DNA of 64,000 nucleotides from Dysgonomonas sp. 511 (GTDB lineage Bacteria > Bacteroidota > Bacteroidia > Bacteroidales > Dysgonomonadaceae). Shown piece after piece: positions 50,531 through 58,812 of the stretch (positions within the stretch are counted from its first letter, which is position 1; every line of letters begins with the position of its first letter). The notes beneath the pieces were generated by a model. It ran no database searches. It saw only the letters and a list, made by a program, of their open reading frames with translations, and was not told where the DNA came from. The DNA lies in the NCBI RefSeq assembly GCF_010501105.1, contig NZ_QVMQ01000016.1, forward strand, positions 43,403 to 107,402, read 5' to 3'. The position numbers and the translations under genes were made by a program.

Positions 50531-51252
50531 TCATTTTCTGAATATATAGGGTCTTTCACACCCTTACGTTTACCATCGTAATAGAAGAATGAACCTGTAT
50601 CGGGACGTGCATTTCCTTCTACTGCATATATCTTCTTATTTTCTTCTTCGGAATCATAAATAACAATACTGTATTCATTATCATAATTTGTAAGCAGGAC
50701 AAACGAATTATTATTAATCCAGAATACCGCATCGCAAACGCCGGATGGCCCGGTAAACCACACTTGATATGCCTTTTGGGCTTTTATATCGTATAACCAG
50801 ACTGCCTGATCGGGTTCTCCTCCAAATACAACAGTGCCCCTCTTTTCGTCGTAGCTTTCATAGTAATACATATCTATCAGCTTACTTCTGTCTGGCGAAA
50901 ATGCATATAAATCCCGAAAAGGGTCTGCCTTTAGTTCATCTGGTGAAATCTCAATATCCTGAGTATAACAATTCTGCAAATAGAATACAGAGCTATCTGA
51001 AAGCGTAAAATCACTGATATCCAGACTGTAATACCTGAGCCATGCCTGAGCCTTTGGTTTTACTTTTGCTATAACATCGGCTGTAATAGGTATATCTACA
51101 GTTTCTATTTCTGTCGATTCTGCTTTTTGAATAAAAACAGAATCGATGATAGTAGATTTTTGAATATTATCTCCTGTTTGCTTCTCATTATTCCGGCAGG
51201 AGAATAAGAAAACAAATAGGAATAGGAACAAAGCCAATGCAAGATATTTCAT
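50527..51252 (-). CDS. Lipoprotein passenger in the his operon (paralogue 1)
   Basis: Unknown family. The N terminus MKYLALALFLFLFVFLFSC carries a lipobox, followed by a ~220-residue exported domain rich in tyrosine and aspartate. It is a paralogue of the next gene (see the shared W-L-R-Y-Y-S-L-D-I, S-P-D-R-S-K and R-P-D-T-G-S-F-F-Y-Y motifs). Its start codon follows the hisC stop with no gap. Nothing in the sequence ties it to histidine metabolism. Confidence 0.65.
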   Translation of the reverse strand: MKYLALALFLFLFVFLFSCRNNEKQTGDNIQKSTIIDSVFIQKAESTEIETVDIPITADVIAKVKPKAQAWLRYYSLDISDFTLSDSSVFYLQNCYTQDIEISPDELKADPFRDLYAFSPDRSKLIDMYYYESYDEKRGTVVFGGEPDQAVWLYDIKAQKAYQVWFTGPSGVCDAVFWINNNSFVLLTNYDNEYSIVIYDSEEENKKIYAVEGNARPDTGSFFYYDGKRKGVKDPIYSENE

Positions 51253-52281
51253 TTACAATCCCAGTAAGGTATCAATCAATATTTTATTCTCCTCATCTGT
51301 TCCAACTGTAATACGCAAACACCCCGCGCAAAGCGATACTGAGTTTCGGTTGCGGACTATAACTCCCCTATCGGCCAGTTTCTTATACAATCCATTCGCA
51401 TCATCCACTTTTGCCAATATAAAATTGGCATCGGTAGGATATATTTTTTCTACAAAAGGCAACTTTGCCAATTCTGCATTCAAATAATCGCGTCCTTTCA
51501 GCAATGTATCTACCCATTCTTTGCGAAGTGCTGCTTTATCGAGTTCTTCATTTACAAAATTTTGCGTAAGAATATTTACATTGTAAGGATATTTTACCTT
51601 GTTGAACAGCTTTATTATTTCGGGCGAGGCAAAAGCCATTCCCAGACGTACGGCAGCCAATCCCCATGCTTTGGAAAAAGTCTGCAAAACGACGAGGTTG
51701 GGATAGTTGCTTAATTCGTTGAGCCATGTAACTTCGGAGGCAAAGTCAATATAAGCTTCGTCGATCACAACAATGCCTTCGAAAGAATCCAGCACTTTCA
51801 CTACCTCCGTCCTGTTCAACAGGTTGCCGGTAGGATTGTTGGGTGAACAAAGAAAGATAATTTTAGTATCCTCATCTGCCCTATCCAACAACGCCTGTGC
51901 ATCGAGATCGAAATTTTCATTGAGCAGCACTTTCCTGTATTCCACATCGTTCACCTCTGCACATACCTGATACATACCATATGTGGGGTCGATGGCTACA
52001 ATATTGTCGATACGCGGTTCGCAGAAAACACGGATAACCAGATCGATAGGCTCATCGCTACCATTACCCAGAAAAATATATTCGGGGGCTACACCTTTTA
52101 TTTCCGCTATTTTTCCTTTCAAAGCCCATTGCAATGGATCGGGATAACGGTTATACCTATCGTTCAACGGATTTTCGTTTGCATCAAGGTAGACGGATGC
52201 CTCACCTTTAAATTCATCTCTGGCTGATGAATAAGGCTTCATATTCCATACGTTTTTGCGTACCAGTTGTTGTAGGTTCAT
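51253..52281 (-). CDS. hisC: Histidinol-phosphate aminotransferase
   Basis: A PLP-dependent enzyme that converts imidazole-acetol phosphate and glutamate to histidinol phosphate. The fold-type I markers are clear: [19 protein letters not shown] (about 31-49), [31 protein letters not shown] and the PLP lysine in [14 protein letters not shown] (about residue 208). The C-terminal N-R-N-S-V and R-I-T-V-G fit HisC. At 342 residues it is normal. It follows the cupin gene by 28 bp in the operon. Confidence 0.95.
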   Translation of the reverse strand: MNLQQLVRKNVWNMKPYSSARDEFKGEASVYLDANENPLNDRYNRYPDPLQWALKGKIAEIKGVAPEYIFLGNGSDEPIDLVIRVFCEPRIDNIVAIDPTYGMYQVCAEVNDVEYRKVLLNENFDLDAQALLDRADEDTKIIFLCSPNNPTGNLLNRTEVVKVLDSFEGIVVIDEAYIDFASEVTWLNELSNYPNLVVLQTFSKAWGLAAVRLGMAFASPEIIKLFNKVKYPYNVNILTQNFVNEELDKAALRKEWVDTLLKGRDYLNAELAKLPFVEKIYPTDANFILAKVDDANGLYKKLADRGVIVRNRNSVSLCAGCLRITVGTDEENKILIDTLLGL

Positions 52282-52309
52282 TCTTTTAAACGACTTGATG
52301 TTTTTATTT

Positions 52310-52759
52310 TTATTCTTTCTCGAAAGTAGTAACTACAAATATAATCAAAGGCTCGTCGCCTGTATTGATAATCGAATGATAATTTCCTTCGCCTTGTATG
52401 GACGTCACATTTCCCTTTTTTATTTGGAATTTGCGGGTAATATTTTCCATACCTTCGCGTTCGATATATTCTCCCTGCCCATGTACTATTACATAAAGCT
52501 CCTGCTCTTTCTTGCCGAAATGTTCGTGAAAGCCCGCCTGATCCCCTTTGTTGAGCAATACCATATAAGTACCGATACGGTTGTTTACCAGTTCTCCTTT
52601 TTCGAATATGGAAAGCATATAAACTACGCCATTGCCATCGTACATCGGGTCGCGTTTTTCTACATCTATTACCCCACGTTGCGGTTTGCCAAAGGGAGTA
52701 AGGGTTATATCTACATATTGGGATACAATGTCTAATACTTGTTTTTTCTCGTTTTCCAT
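52310..52759 (-). CDS. Cupin-domain protein within the his operon
   Basis: A 149-residue single-cupin protein. Motif 1 is [23 protein letters not shown] (H-x-H with Glu and later Gly), and motif 2 is [16 protein letters not shown], giving the metal-binding His set. No signal peptide. Cupins of this size are isomerases, dioxygenases or binding proteins, and the substrate cannot be read here. It lies between a GNAT gene and hisC with close spacing, so it is co-expressed with histidine synthesis. Confidence 0.75.
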   Translation of the reverse strand: MENEKKQVLDIVSQYVDITLTPFGKPQRGVIDVEKRDPMYDGNGVVYMLSIFEKGELVNNRIGTYMVLLNKGDQAGFHEHFGKKEQELYVIVHGQGEYIEREGMENITRKFQIKKGNVTSIQGEGNYHSIINTGDEPLIIFVVTTFEKE

Positions 52760-52764
52760 CGTGT

Positions 52765-53202
52765 TTATATTAATCGTTTTATCATTTCATAATGAGGGAT
52801 GCCGACTTCGGCAAATTGGTCACTCTCGATAGTATAACCATGATGCTTGTAAAAGTCGACCGCCACCTTGCGGGCATGGAGGTATAGATACTCAAACCCT
52901 CTTTCACTTGCTGTTTTTTCGGCAAATTGCAGCAATTCGGAACCTAAACCTTTCCCTTGATAGAAGTCATCTACAGCCATCTGGCGCAGCTGGACAGTGA
53001 TGGAGGAAAGAGGCGTCAAAATACAGCAACCAACCATCTGTTCCGATTCGGGAAAATAGGCAGCCAGCAGGATGTCGTTTTTATCCCTGTCGAGATCGTC
53101 TTCCGAAAAAGTCAAGCCTAATGGCTTACGAAGAATCTTCGTTCGGAGTGCAACCATCTGGTCGTAGCCGGAAGACATATATCCGATTACTTTAAAATCC
53201 AT
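52765..53202 (-). CDS. GNAT-family acetyltransferase within the his operon
   Basis: 145 residues with the acetyl-CoA signature VQLRQMAVDDFYQGKGLGSE (R/Q-x-x-G-x-G/A motif A) and C-terminal L-H-A-R-K-V-A-V-D-F-Y-K-H-H-G-Y. This is the YjcF/ElaA-like type of small GNAT. The start is ATG at 53202, which overlaps the hisD TGA stop by one base; the longer reading begins with TTG. The substrate is unknown. Confidence 0.8.
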   Translation of the reverse strand: MDFKVIGYMSSGYDQMVALRTKILRKPLGLTFSEDDLDRDKNDILLAAYFPESEQMVGCCILTPLSSITVQLRQMAVDDFYQGKGLGSELLQFAEKTASERGFEYLYLHARKVAVDFYKHHGYTIESDQFAEVGIPHYEMIKRLI

Positions 53203-54476
53203 CAATCTTTCAATCTTAATGTCACTGCATTTTTGTGCGCAAAAAGCTCTTCATTTTCCGCCATCACTTCGATAGCCGGCCCTAAATTACAAATACCCTC
53301 CTTTGTAATCTCCTGAAAGGTTATCTTTTTGACAAAACTATCGAGATTTACACCGCTATATGCTGTTGCATATCCATTTGTCGGCAGAGTATGGTTTGTG
53401 CCCGAAGCATAATCGCCGGCACTCTCCGGCGTATAATTACCTAGAAAGACAGAACCGGCATTCACTATTTGCTCTGCCAACTCCATATAGTCAGCCGTTT
53501 CTATTATCAGGTGCTCAGGTGCGTACTCGTTTGTTATATCTATTATTTCCTGCTTATCTTTCAACAAGATTAATTTGCTGTTCGACAGAGCCTTTTCAGC
53601 CATTTCCCTTCGCGGAAGCACTGCCAGTTGTTTTTCTATTTCAGCTTGAACATTCTTTATCAGTCCTTCGCTGGTAGTAGCCAATATCACCTGGCTGTCG
53701 GCACCATGCTCTGCCTGAGATAATAGATCTGCCGCTATAAATGCAGGATGAGCATTCTCATCGGCAATCACCTGTACTTCCGATGGTCCGGCAGGCATAT
53801 CTATTGCCACATCTTTCAGGCTTACAAGCTGTTTGGCAGCCATCACATACTGATTGCCCGGCCCGAATATTTTATACACTTTCGGCATAAAGGCACCGTA
53901 AGCCATTGCTCCTATTGCCTGCACACCTCCCAGTTTAAATATCCTGTTCACTCCGGCAACCTTTGCGGCAAAAAGTATGGCAGGGTGTATTTTTCCTTCC
54001 CTGTTTGGTGGCGAACACAATATTATCTCCTTGCATCCGGCTATTTTTGCAGGGATAGCCAACATCAGCACTGTAGAAAAAAGCGGCGCAGTACCTCCAG
54101 GTATGTAAAGCCCTACTTTTTCTATAGCTACAACTTTTTGCCAACAAGTGACACCCGGCGTTGTTTCTATCTTCTTTGTTTCGAATATCTGGCTTTTATG
54201 GAACAACTCGATATTTGCTTTGGCTTTCAAAATTGCTTCTTTCAGTTCTGCCGAAACAAAAGACTCTGCTTCTGCTATTTCGTCCTGCGATACTGTAAAA
54301 TCAGACAATTCGACTTTATCAAATTCAAGAGCATATTCCGAAACAGCAGCCTCGCCTCTGTTTTTGATATCTATAAGAATATCGTTTACCTTATCATAGA
54401 GCGACCTGACATCGAAGGTAGGGCGTTTGAGAATCGTAAGCCAGTCTTGGCGTCCGGGATATTTAATTACCTGCAT
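53202..54476 (-). CDS. hisD: Histidinol dehydrogenase
   Basis: Oxidises L-histidinol to L-histidine in two NAD-dependent steps using zinc. Signatures are present in order: GPGNQYVMAAKQLV (about 205-218), DMPAGPSEV, L-S-Q-A-E-H-G-A-D-S-Q (Gln/His zinc ligands, about 252-262), N-E-Y-A-P-E-H-L-I-I-E-T, and Y-A-S-G-T-N-H-T-L-P-T. Length 424 residues, as usual. It starts 3 bp after the first GNAT gene ends. Confidence 0.96.
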   Translation of the reverse strand: MQVIKYPGRQDWLTILKRPTFDVRSLYDKVNDILIDIKNRGEAAVSEYALEFDKVELSDFTVSQDEIAEAESFVSAELKEAILKAKANIELFHKSQIFETKKIETTPGVTCWQKVVAIEKVGLYIPGGTAPLFSTVLMLAIPAKIAGCKEIILCSPPNREGKIHPAILFAAKVAGVNRIFKLGGVQAIGAMAYGAFMPKVYKIFGPGNQYVMAAKQLVSLKDVAIDMPAGPSEVQVIADENAHPAFIAADLLSQAEHGADSQVILATTSEGLIKNVQAEIEKQLAVLPRREMAEKALSNSKLILLKDKQEIIDITNEYAPEHLIIETADYMELAEQIVNAGSVFLGNYTPESAGDYASGTNHTLPTNGYATAYSGVNLDSFVKKITFQEITKEGICNLGPAIEVMAENEELFAHKNAVTLRLKD

Positions 54477-54479
54477 ATA

Positions 54480-55007
54480 TTATTTATTATATTCCCTTTT
54501 CAACAAACTATAAACAATAATATCTGTATATACGTCATCCACAAGCAATTCGCCATCGCGTTCAATACCTTCTGACGTAAATCCCAGTTTTTCCGGAATA
54601 CGGCGGCTTTTCTGGTTTCCTTCGGCCACTTTTATCTGGATGCGGTTCATACCCATTTCGGTAAAAGCATAATCTATCAGCTTTTCTACACAAGCGGTCA
54701 TTATACCCTTACCCTGAGCAAATTGCGAAAGCCAATATCCTATTTCGAGCTTTTTGTTAAGCATATCAGTATCTTTGAAGCCTGTCAGCCCTACAAACTT
54801 TCCTTGATAGTAGATCGTAAATTGCTTATCTCCTGTTTCCAATACATAATTTACAAAGTTGGCAGTATCTTCTTCCTCGCGCGTGGAATCGACAAAAGGA
54901 AGCCATTCGCGCATATATTCCCGCTCTGTATTTATTGTGTTGAAAATCTTAAATATATCGTCTATCGACAGGGGATTCAACACAATGTCGTCTGTAACCT
55001 GTATCAT
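54480..55007 (-). CDS. RimJ/RimL-like acetyltransferase within the his operon
   Basis: A 175-residue GNAT of the ribosomal-protein-acetyltransferase-like group: L-N-P-L-S-I-D-D-I-F near the N terminus, IGYWLSQFAQGKGIMTACVE (motif A with Q-G-K-G), and R-I-Q-I-K-V-A-E-G-N-Q-K-S-R-R-I-P-E-K-L-G-F near 135-155. Its ATGA start overlaps the hisG stop. The target is unknown; being the second gene after hisG it is translated together with it. Confidence 0.85.
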   Translation of the reverse strand: MIQVTDDIVLNPLSIDDIFKIFNTINTEREYMREWLPFVDSTREEEDTANFVNYVLETGDKQFTIYYQGKFVGLTGFKDTDMLNKKLEIGYWLSQFAQGKGIMTACVEKLIDYAFTEMGMNRIQIKVAEGNQKSRRIPEKLGFTSEGIERDGELLVDDVYTDIIVYSLLKREYNK

Positions 55008-55858
55008 AATATCATCTTTTCTATTGGTAATACAATTATGCCCTCGGCGCCCAAGCTTTTCAGTTTGCTGATTATTTCCCAGAAACGTTTATCGTCAATT
55101 ACCGACTGCACCGAGCACCAGCCTTTTGTGGCCAAGGGTGTTATAGTAGGACTACGCATTCCGGGCAAAACGTCTATTATTTCGTCAATCCTGTCTTCGG
55201 GCGCATTCAAAAGTACATATTTTTTGTCAGTTGCAGTTTGTACAGCTTCTATTCTGAATATAAGTTCATCTAAAATAGCTTTTTTATCATCCGATAACTC
55301 TTTATTGGCAATCAACAAAGCTTCCGACTGCATGGCTATCTCCACTTCTTTCAGTCGGTTGCTCACCAATGTACCGCCGGAGCTTACAATATCGAAAATA
55401 GCATCCGACAAGCCAATACTTGGCGAAATTTCTACCGAACCGCTTATTATATGAATTTCCGAATTTACTCCCTTTTCTTTCAAATATTTACCAAGAATAT
55501 GGGGGTAAGAAGTTGCTATTTTTTTCCCTTCGAACCATTTTACATTATCATATTTCTCATCTTTGGGGATGGCTAGCGACAGGCGGCATTTGCTGAACCC
55601 TAGACGCTTGACAATACAAGCATCCTCATCCTTTTCTACATATTCGTTTTCGCCCACTATACCAATATCGGCTACCCCTGTGGCTACTGCCTGAGGGATA
55701 TCGTCATCGCGAAGGAACAGCATTTCTACCGGAAAATCCTTGGCCGGGATAAGCAATGTACGCTTTTTGTTATTTAATTTTATACCGGCTTCGCCGAGAA
55801 GCTCCATCGATTCTTCAAATAAACGTCCTTTAGACTGAACTGCGATTCTTAGTGTCAT
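55004..55858 (-). CDS. hisG: ATP phosphoribosyltransferase (long form)
   Basis: The first, committed step of histidine synthesis: ATP plus PRPP gives phosphoribosyl-ATP. N-terminal L-R-I-A-V-Q-S-K-G-R-L-F starts the catalytic domain, D-I-G-I-V-G-E-N-E-Y follows, and the PRPP loop V-S-S-G-G-T-L lies at about 170-180. At 284 residues it is the long form with a C-terminal regulatory domain (about 210-284), so histidine feedback inhibition is expected and HisZ is not needed. First structural gene, preceded by an attenuator. Confidence 0.96.
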   Translation of the reverse strand: MTLRIAVQSKGRLFEESMELLGEAGIKLNNKKRTLLIPAKDFPVEMLFLRDDDIPQAVATGVADIGIVGENEYVEKDEDACIVKRLGFSKCRLSLAIPKDEKYDNVKWFEGKKIATSYPHILGKYLKEKGVNSEIHIISGSVEISPSIGLSDAIFDIVSSGGTLVSNRLKEVEIAMQSEALLIANKELSDDKKAILDELIFRIEAVQTATDKKYVLLNAPEDRIDEIIDVLPGMRSPTITPLATKGWCSVQSVIDDKRFWEIISKLKSLGAEGIIVLPIEKMIL

Positions 55859-55887
55859 AGTGTGTATATGTTTAAGTTTTTTTGTTG

Positions 55888-55923
55888 CAAAAAATAAGAG
55901 CTTACCATTATTGGCAAGCTCTT
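55888..55923 (-). terminator. Attenuator terminator of the histidine operon
   Basis: On the minus strand AAGAGCTTGCC, a 6-nt loop, GGTAAGCTCTT (one G-U pair) and ATTTTTTG. It lies between the leader peptide and hisG. The GGTAAG near the end of the leader coding sequence (55961-55966) can pair with the CTTGCC of the first arm, giving an alternative antiterminator. Confidence 0.85.
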
Positions 55924-55957
55924 TTATATTTCTGTCATAACATCACATCAATACCTG

Positions 55958-56011
55958 TTACTTACCATTGGCAGTAATATATAAATGATGGTGATGTAGG
56001 TTATTAGTCAT
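55958..56011 (-). CDS. hisL: Histidine leader peptide
   Basis: A 17-codon open frame encoding MTNNLHHHHLYITANGK. Codons 6-9 are CAT CAC CAT CAT. It lies between a consensus promoter and a terminator-like hairpin in front of hisG, the classic layout of ribosome-mediated attenuation. The start is ~14 nt after the predicted transcription start. Stalling at the His codons would leave GGTAAG (codons 16-17) free to pair with the terminator arm and let transcription continue. The HHHH run, its position and the hairpin agree; the detailed pairing is inferred. Confidence 0.88.
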   Translation of the reverse strand: MTNNLHHHHLYITANGK

Positions 56012-56031
56012 AATTAATCTCTTTACAGAAA

Positions 56032-56062
56032 CAAAAGTATATATTTTTTACAATAAAACAAA
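56032..56062 (-). promoter_or_regulatory. Promoter of the histidine operon
   Basis: On the minus strand TTTG (56059-56062), a 19-nt spacer, TACTTTTG (56032-56039). This is a near-ideal Bacteroidetes promoter, with a start near 56025. Confidence 0.75.
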
Positions 56063-56085
56063 CTTTATGTAAACATTTTACCAAA

Positions 56086-56498
56086 TTATTTCTTCGGATG
56101 ATTTTTTCTATGCTCTTGCAGCATCTTCTCCTTAAATTTGAGATCGGCAGTTCTATACTTTTCTATTTTATGTGCGGGCAATACTTCTGCAAATTTCCTG
56201 TAATATTCTATCTGTAGCTGCGATCCCCGTTGTTCCGATTCCAGATTAAGCTGCGTTATACGCTGATAATCGGCATCCGGGCATTCCGGTTTACTTCATA
56301 CTTTTTTTGTGTAAATTCAGCTTCCAGTGGCAAGAAATTCTTGGCTTCCTCTTCGGTCAGGCTCAGTTCTTTTTTCAGAAACTCGGCCTTCTCTTTTCTT
56401 ATTTTCTCAATATCAAAGCCCGGTCCATGCCTCCTTTGTGCCGAAAGGGAAACTGCAAGACACATGAGTAGCAGCAATAATATATTTTTCGATTTCAT
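56086..56498 (-). pseudogene. Spy-like periplasmic protein, frameshifted
   Basis: Begins with a signal peptide (MKSKNILLLLLMCLAVSLSA, cleaved near AQ) and a Spy/CpxP-like helical body with LSLTEEEAKNFLPLEAEF. The reading frame stops after ~80 codons, just past Y-E-V-N-R-N-A-R. Shifting by one base near 56277-56281, where a C appears to be missing in CCGGG on the plus strand, restores a continuous reading (D-A-D-Y-Q-R-I-T-Q-L-N-L-E-S-E) to a stop at 56086. An intact gene would give ~136 residues. It may be a real inactivating mutation or a sequencing error. It lies downstream of a sigma factor and membrane protein, the usual place of such genes. Confidence 0.75.
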
Positions 56499-56511
56499 AT
56501 ATAAGTTTTGT

Positions 56512-56871
56512 TTAGTTACTACTATAAAGCAAGTCTTTATATCTGGCTCTTGTCACTTCTTCTTCGAGGAATGCGTAATAGTATTCCTCATCGTCGGAAT
56601 AGGCCATACCTTGAGAGATTACCGAATCGGGCTGTGCCGCGGCAATATCAGGGCTCGTTGTCGAAGTTGCATCGAAGACACCTGTTAGGAAAAGAACCCC
56701 GATAAATGCTGCTGCAACCGCTGTCCACGGGGCAAGCTTTTTCCACAATGGCACAACCTTCCTTCTTTCTTCTTTTGCCGGAAGCTTATCCATTATCTCA
56801 AGATTAAAGTCCCGGAAATAGTTTTCAGGCACTTTAAACGGATTCTTATTTTTATCAATATCATTCAACAT
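56512..56871 (-). CDS. Single-pass membrane protein, probable anti-sigma partner
   Basis: A 119-residue protein: a short cytoplasmic N-terminal region with N-P-F-K-V-P-E-N-Y-F, as seen in many Bacteroidetes proteins downstream of ECF sigma factors, one membrane helix (APWTAVAAAFIGVLFLTGVF, about 47-66), and a short acidic periplasmic tail (D-D-E-E-Y-Y-Y-A-F-L-E-E-E). The next gene upstream is an ECF sigma factor 72 bp away. The role as its anti-sigma factor is inferred from order and topology. Confidence 0.65.
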   Translation of the reverse strand: MLNDIDKNKNPFKVPENYFRDFNLEIMDKLPAKEERRKVVPLWKKLAPWTAVAAAFIGVLFLTGVFDATSTTSPDIAAAQPDSVISQGMAYSDDEEYYYAFLEEEVTRARYKDLLYSSN

Positions 56872-56943
56872 AGTTACACACTTTTCTTAATACTAGCTTA
56901 TTTTATCACGTCTATTATATAGACTCTAAATATACAAAAAGGT

Positions 56944-57495
56944 TTAATTCTGAGCGGCTAAAAATTCTTCTATTTTTTTCACTGCGTGGTGATAAGAGGC
57001 TTTTAATGCGCCAACCGATGTATCGAGTATCTCCGACATTTGCTCATATTTCATCTCGTCGAAATATTTCAGGTTAAATACGATCCTTTGTTTTTCGGGT
57101 AAAGTAAGTATGGCCTTTTGTAGTTTCATCTGTGCTTCATCTCCATCGAAAAACTCATCGCCTTCGAGTTTCGATACCAAAAACGTATCTGCATCGTCCA
57201 ATGATACATTATTGGCCGAGCGTTGCCTGTTCAAGAAAGATATAGCTTCGTTAATAGCAATACGGTACAGCCATGTAGACAACTTGGAGTCGCCACGGAA
57301 ATTATCTATGCTCGTCCATACTTTGATAAAGGTGTTCTGCAATACGTCGTTGGCATCATCGTGGCTCAAAACTATTTTTCGTATCTGCCAATAGAGAGGT
57401 TCACTGAATTCTTTCACCAACACGGAAAATCCCTGCCTCTGTGTATCAGGATTTTGAAGCTGTCCTATCAATTTACTCTCTGTATCTTGTTGCAT
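56944..57495 (-). CDS. ECF RNA polymerase sigma factor
   Basis: 183 residues with the two sigma-70 regions needed for promoter opening. Region 2 (about 22-95) has the D-A-x-D-V-L-Q-N-T-F-I-K-V-W helix, F-R-G-D-S-K-L-S-T-W-L-Y-R-I-A-I-N; region 4 (about 118-175) has L-P-E-K-Q-R-I-V-F-N-L-K-Y-F-D and a HTH with Y-E-Q-M-S-E-I-L-D-T-S-V-G-A-L-K-A-S. It probably directs an envelope-stress or homeostasis regulon together with the membrane protein and Spy-like gene that follow. The promoter could not be read confidently. Confidence 0.92.
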   Translation of the reverse strand: MQQDTESKLIGQLQNPDTQRQGFSVLVKEFSEPLYWQIRKIVLSHDDANDVLQNTFIKVWTSIDNFRGDSKLSTWLYRIAINEAISFLNRQRSANNVSLDDADTFLVSKLEGDEFFDGDEAQMKLQKAILTLPEKQRIVFNLKYFDEMKYEQMSEILDTSVGALKASYHHAVKKIEEFLAAQN

Positions 57496-57533
57496 TATTT
57501 TCTATTGTATCTCTCTGTTTTATATCATTATAC

Positions 57534-58571
57534 CTATTTGACATTATCTGTTTCGTCACCGAAATAGGCATCTTCTTCGCTTCCATTTTGTCCGTTTTCG
57601 AACCAATCGATAAAATTGTCTACCTGCGTTTTATTTTTCTCCCACCAGCTTAGCGATTCGGGGAAATACGAAACGCTCACATATCTACAATATGTTTCGA
57701 AATGTCCCGAACCTAAAATTTCGTCGAACGTAGGAACGAAAAACAGCCAGAAAAGACTGCCTTGCGTATTGTCCTGAAATTGTCCGAATGTAAAAAATAT
57801 AGACTTGGATACTTCTTCAAAGAATTTATATTGAATCTTATCGTCCGTAGCCTTTGGTCTTTTGGTCTTTATCAGGTCATATATCCTTTTTCGGTCGATG
57901 CCTTCCTCTTGGGTCAGTTTATCGGGAGCTTCCTCCAAACTGGCATTCAAAATATCCATCATTTCGGCGAAGGCATCCTTCGAGCGTGCTGTATTCGGCT
58001 CCAGCAACAGGAAGAAATGGAAAGAATAAAAGCTTTGCACCCAACGCCCCATATCGTTCAGCGCATAGGCATATAGCAAGAAAGCACTGGAATGTGTAGC
58101 GTCTATCTGTATGGCCTGCCTCAGATGCCTTACCGCCATCCGGTTCTCTTTCTTGTTGAAATAGCTTAATCCCAGATTAAAGTGGAGAAGGTATTCATCG
58201 CCACAACGGTCGAGTGCTTCGTTCAATAGCTTTATCGCATCGTTGTATTTACCCTGATTGGCATAAGCTGTACTTTTTACAATATAGGCATCCATCAGCA
58301 ACAATGGAAAATTGGCAGAGATAACCCGCGAACTAAACCTTATGGCATTCTCGTAATCCTTGAGATGAAGATAAGATAGCGACATTTCGTAAACGGCCGA
58401 CATAGACGACGGATTTACCTCCAATGCCTGCTTATAGAGGTCTATTGCATCTTTATAGCGTCCTTTATCGTGTAGGGCGACACCTTCCCTTATCAGTTTT
58501 TCCGACGAAGTTTGTGCATTTGCTGTTAAAGTTGCAAGTGATAGGAACAGAATGAGTATATATTTCTCCAT
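57534..58571 (-). CDS. Exported TPR protein
   Basis: ATG at 58571 gives a signal peptide (M-E-K-Y-I-L-I-L-F-L-S-L-A-T-L-T-A-N-A-Q). About five tetratricopeptide repeats follow: L-I-R-E-G-V-A-L-H-D-K-G-R-Y-K-D-A-I, A-V-Y-E-M-S-L-S-Y-L-H-L-K-D-Y-E-N-A-I, A-Y-A-N-Q-G-K-Y-N-D-A-I, F-N-L-G-L-S-Y-F-N-K. The last ~120 residues are unlike TPRs. A longer frame start at 58592 coincides with the -7 element and is excluded. The partner and function are unknown. Confidence 0.78.
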   Translation of the reverse strand: MEKYILILFLSLATLTANAQTSSEKLIREGVALHDKGRYKDAIDLYKQALEVNPSSMSAVYEMSLSYLHLKDYENAIRFSSRVISANFPLLLMDAYIVKSTAYANQGKYNDAIKLLNEALDRCGDEYLLHFNLGLSYFNKKENRMAVRHLRQAIQIDATHSSAFLLYAYALNDMGRWVQSFYSFHFFLLLEPNTARSKDAFAEMMDILNASLEEAPDKLTQEEGIDRKRIYDLIKTKRPKATDDKIQYKFFEEVSKSIFFTFGQFQDNTQGSLFWLFFVPTFDEILGSGHFETYCRYVSVSYFPESLSWWEKNKTQVDNFIDWFENGQNGSEEDAYFGDETDNVK

Positions 58572-58591
58572 GTAAAAAATCATTTTAAACA

Positions 58592-58599
58592 CAAAAGTA
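58592..58599 (-). promoter_or_regulatory. -7 element of the TPR gene
   Basis: Minus strand TACTTTTG, start near 58585, ~14 nt before the ATG at 58571. Confidence 0.55.
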
Positions 58600-58761
58600 A
58601 AAAAATACTGTCAAATAGAACCTTTTATTTTCAATGTATGTTCTAAATCTTAGACTTTTTTATAAACTAAGAGTTTAACGGCCTAAGCCTAGTATGACTG
58701 CATTTATTGTATAAATAACTTCACACATCCCACAAAAGGACTATTATTGAAACAATTTTAC

Positions 58762-58769
58762 TACTTTTG
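58762..58769 (+). promoter_or_regulatory. -7 element of aconitase gene
   Basis: TACTTTTG followed by CC, ~44 nt before the ATG. Confidence 0.55.
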
Positions 58770-58812
58770 CCAATAAATAAGAACAAAATAAAACAAAAAC
58801 ATACATATATAA

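Noticed and set aside
53748-54575. 275-codon frame opposite hisD
   Set aside because: Antisense to conserved hisD and extending into the next gene; no domain.
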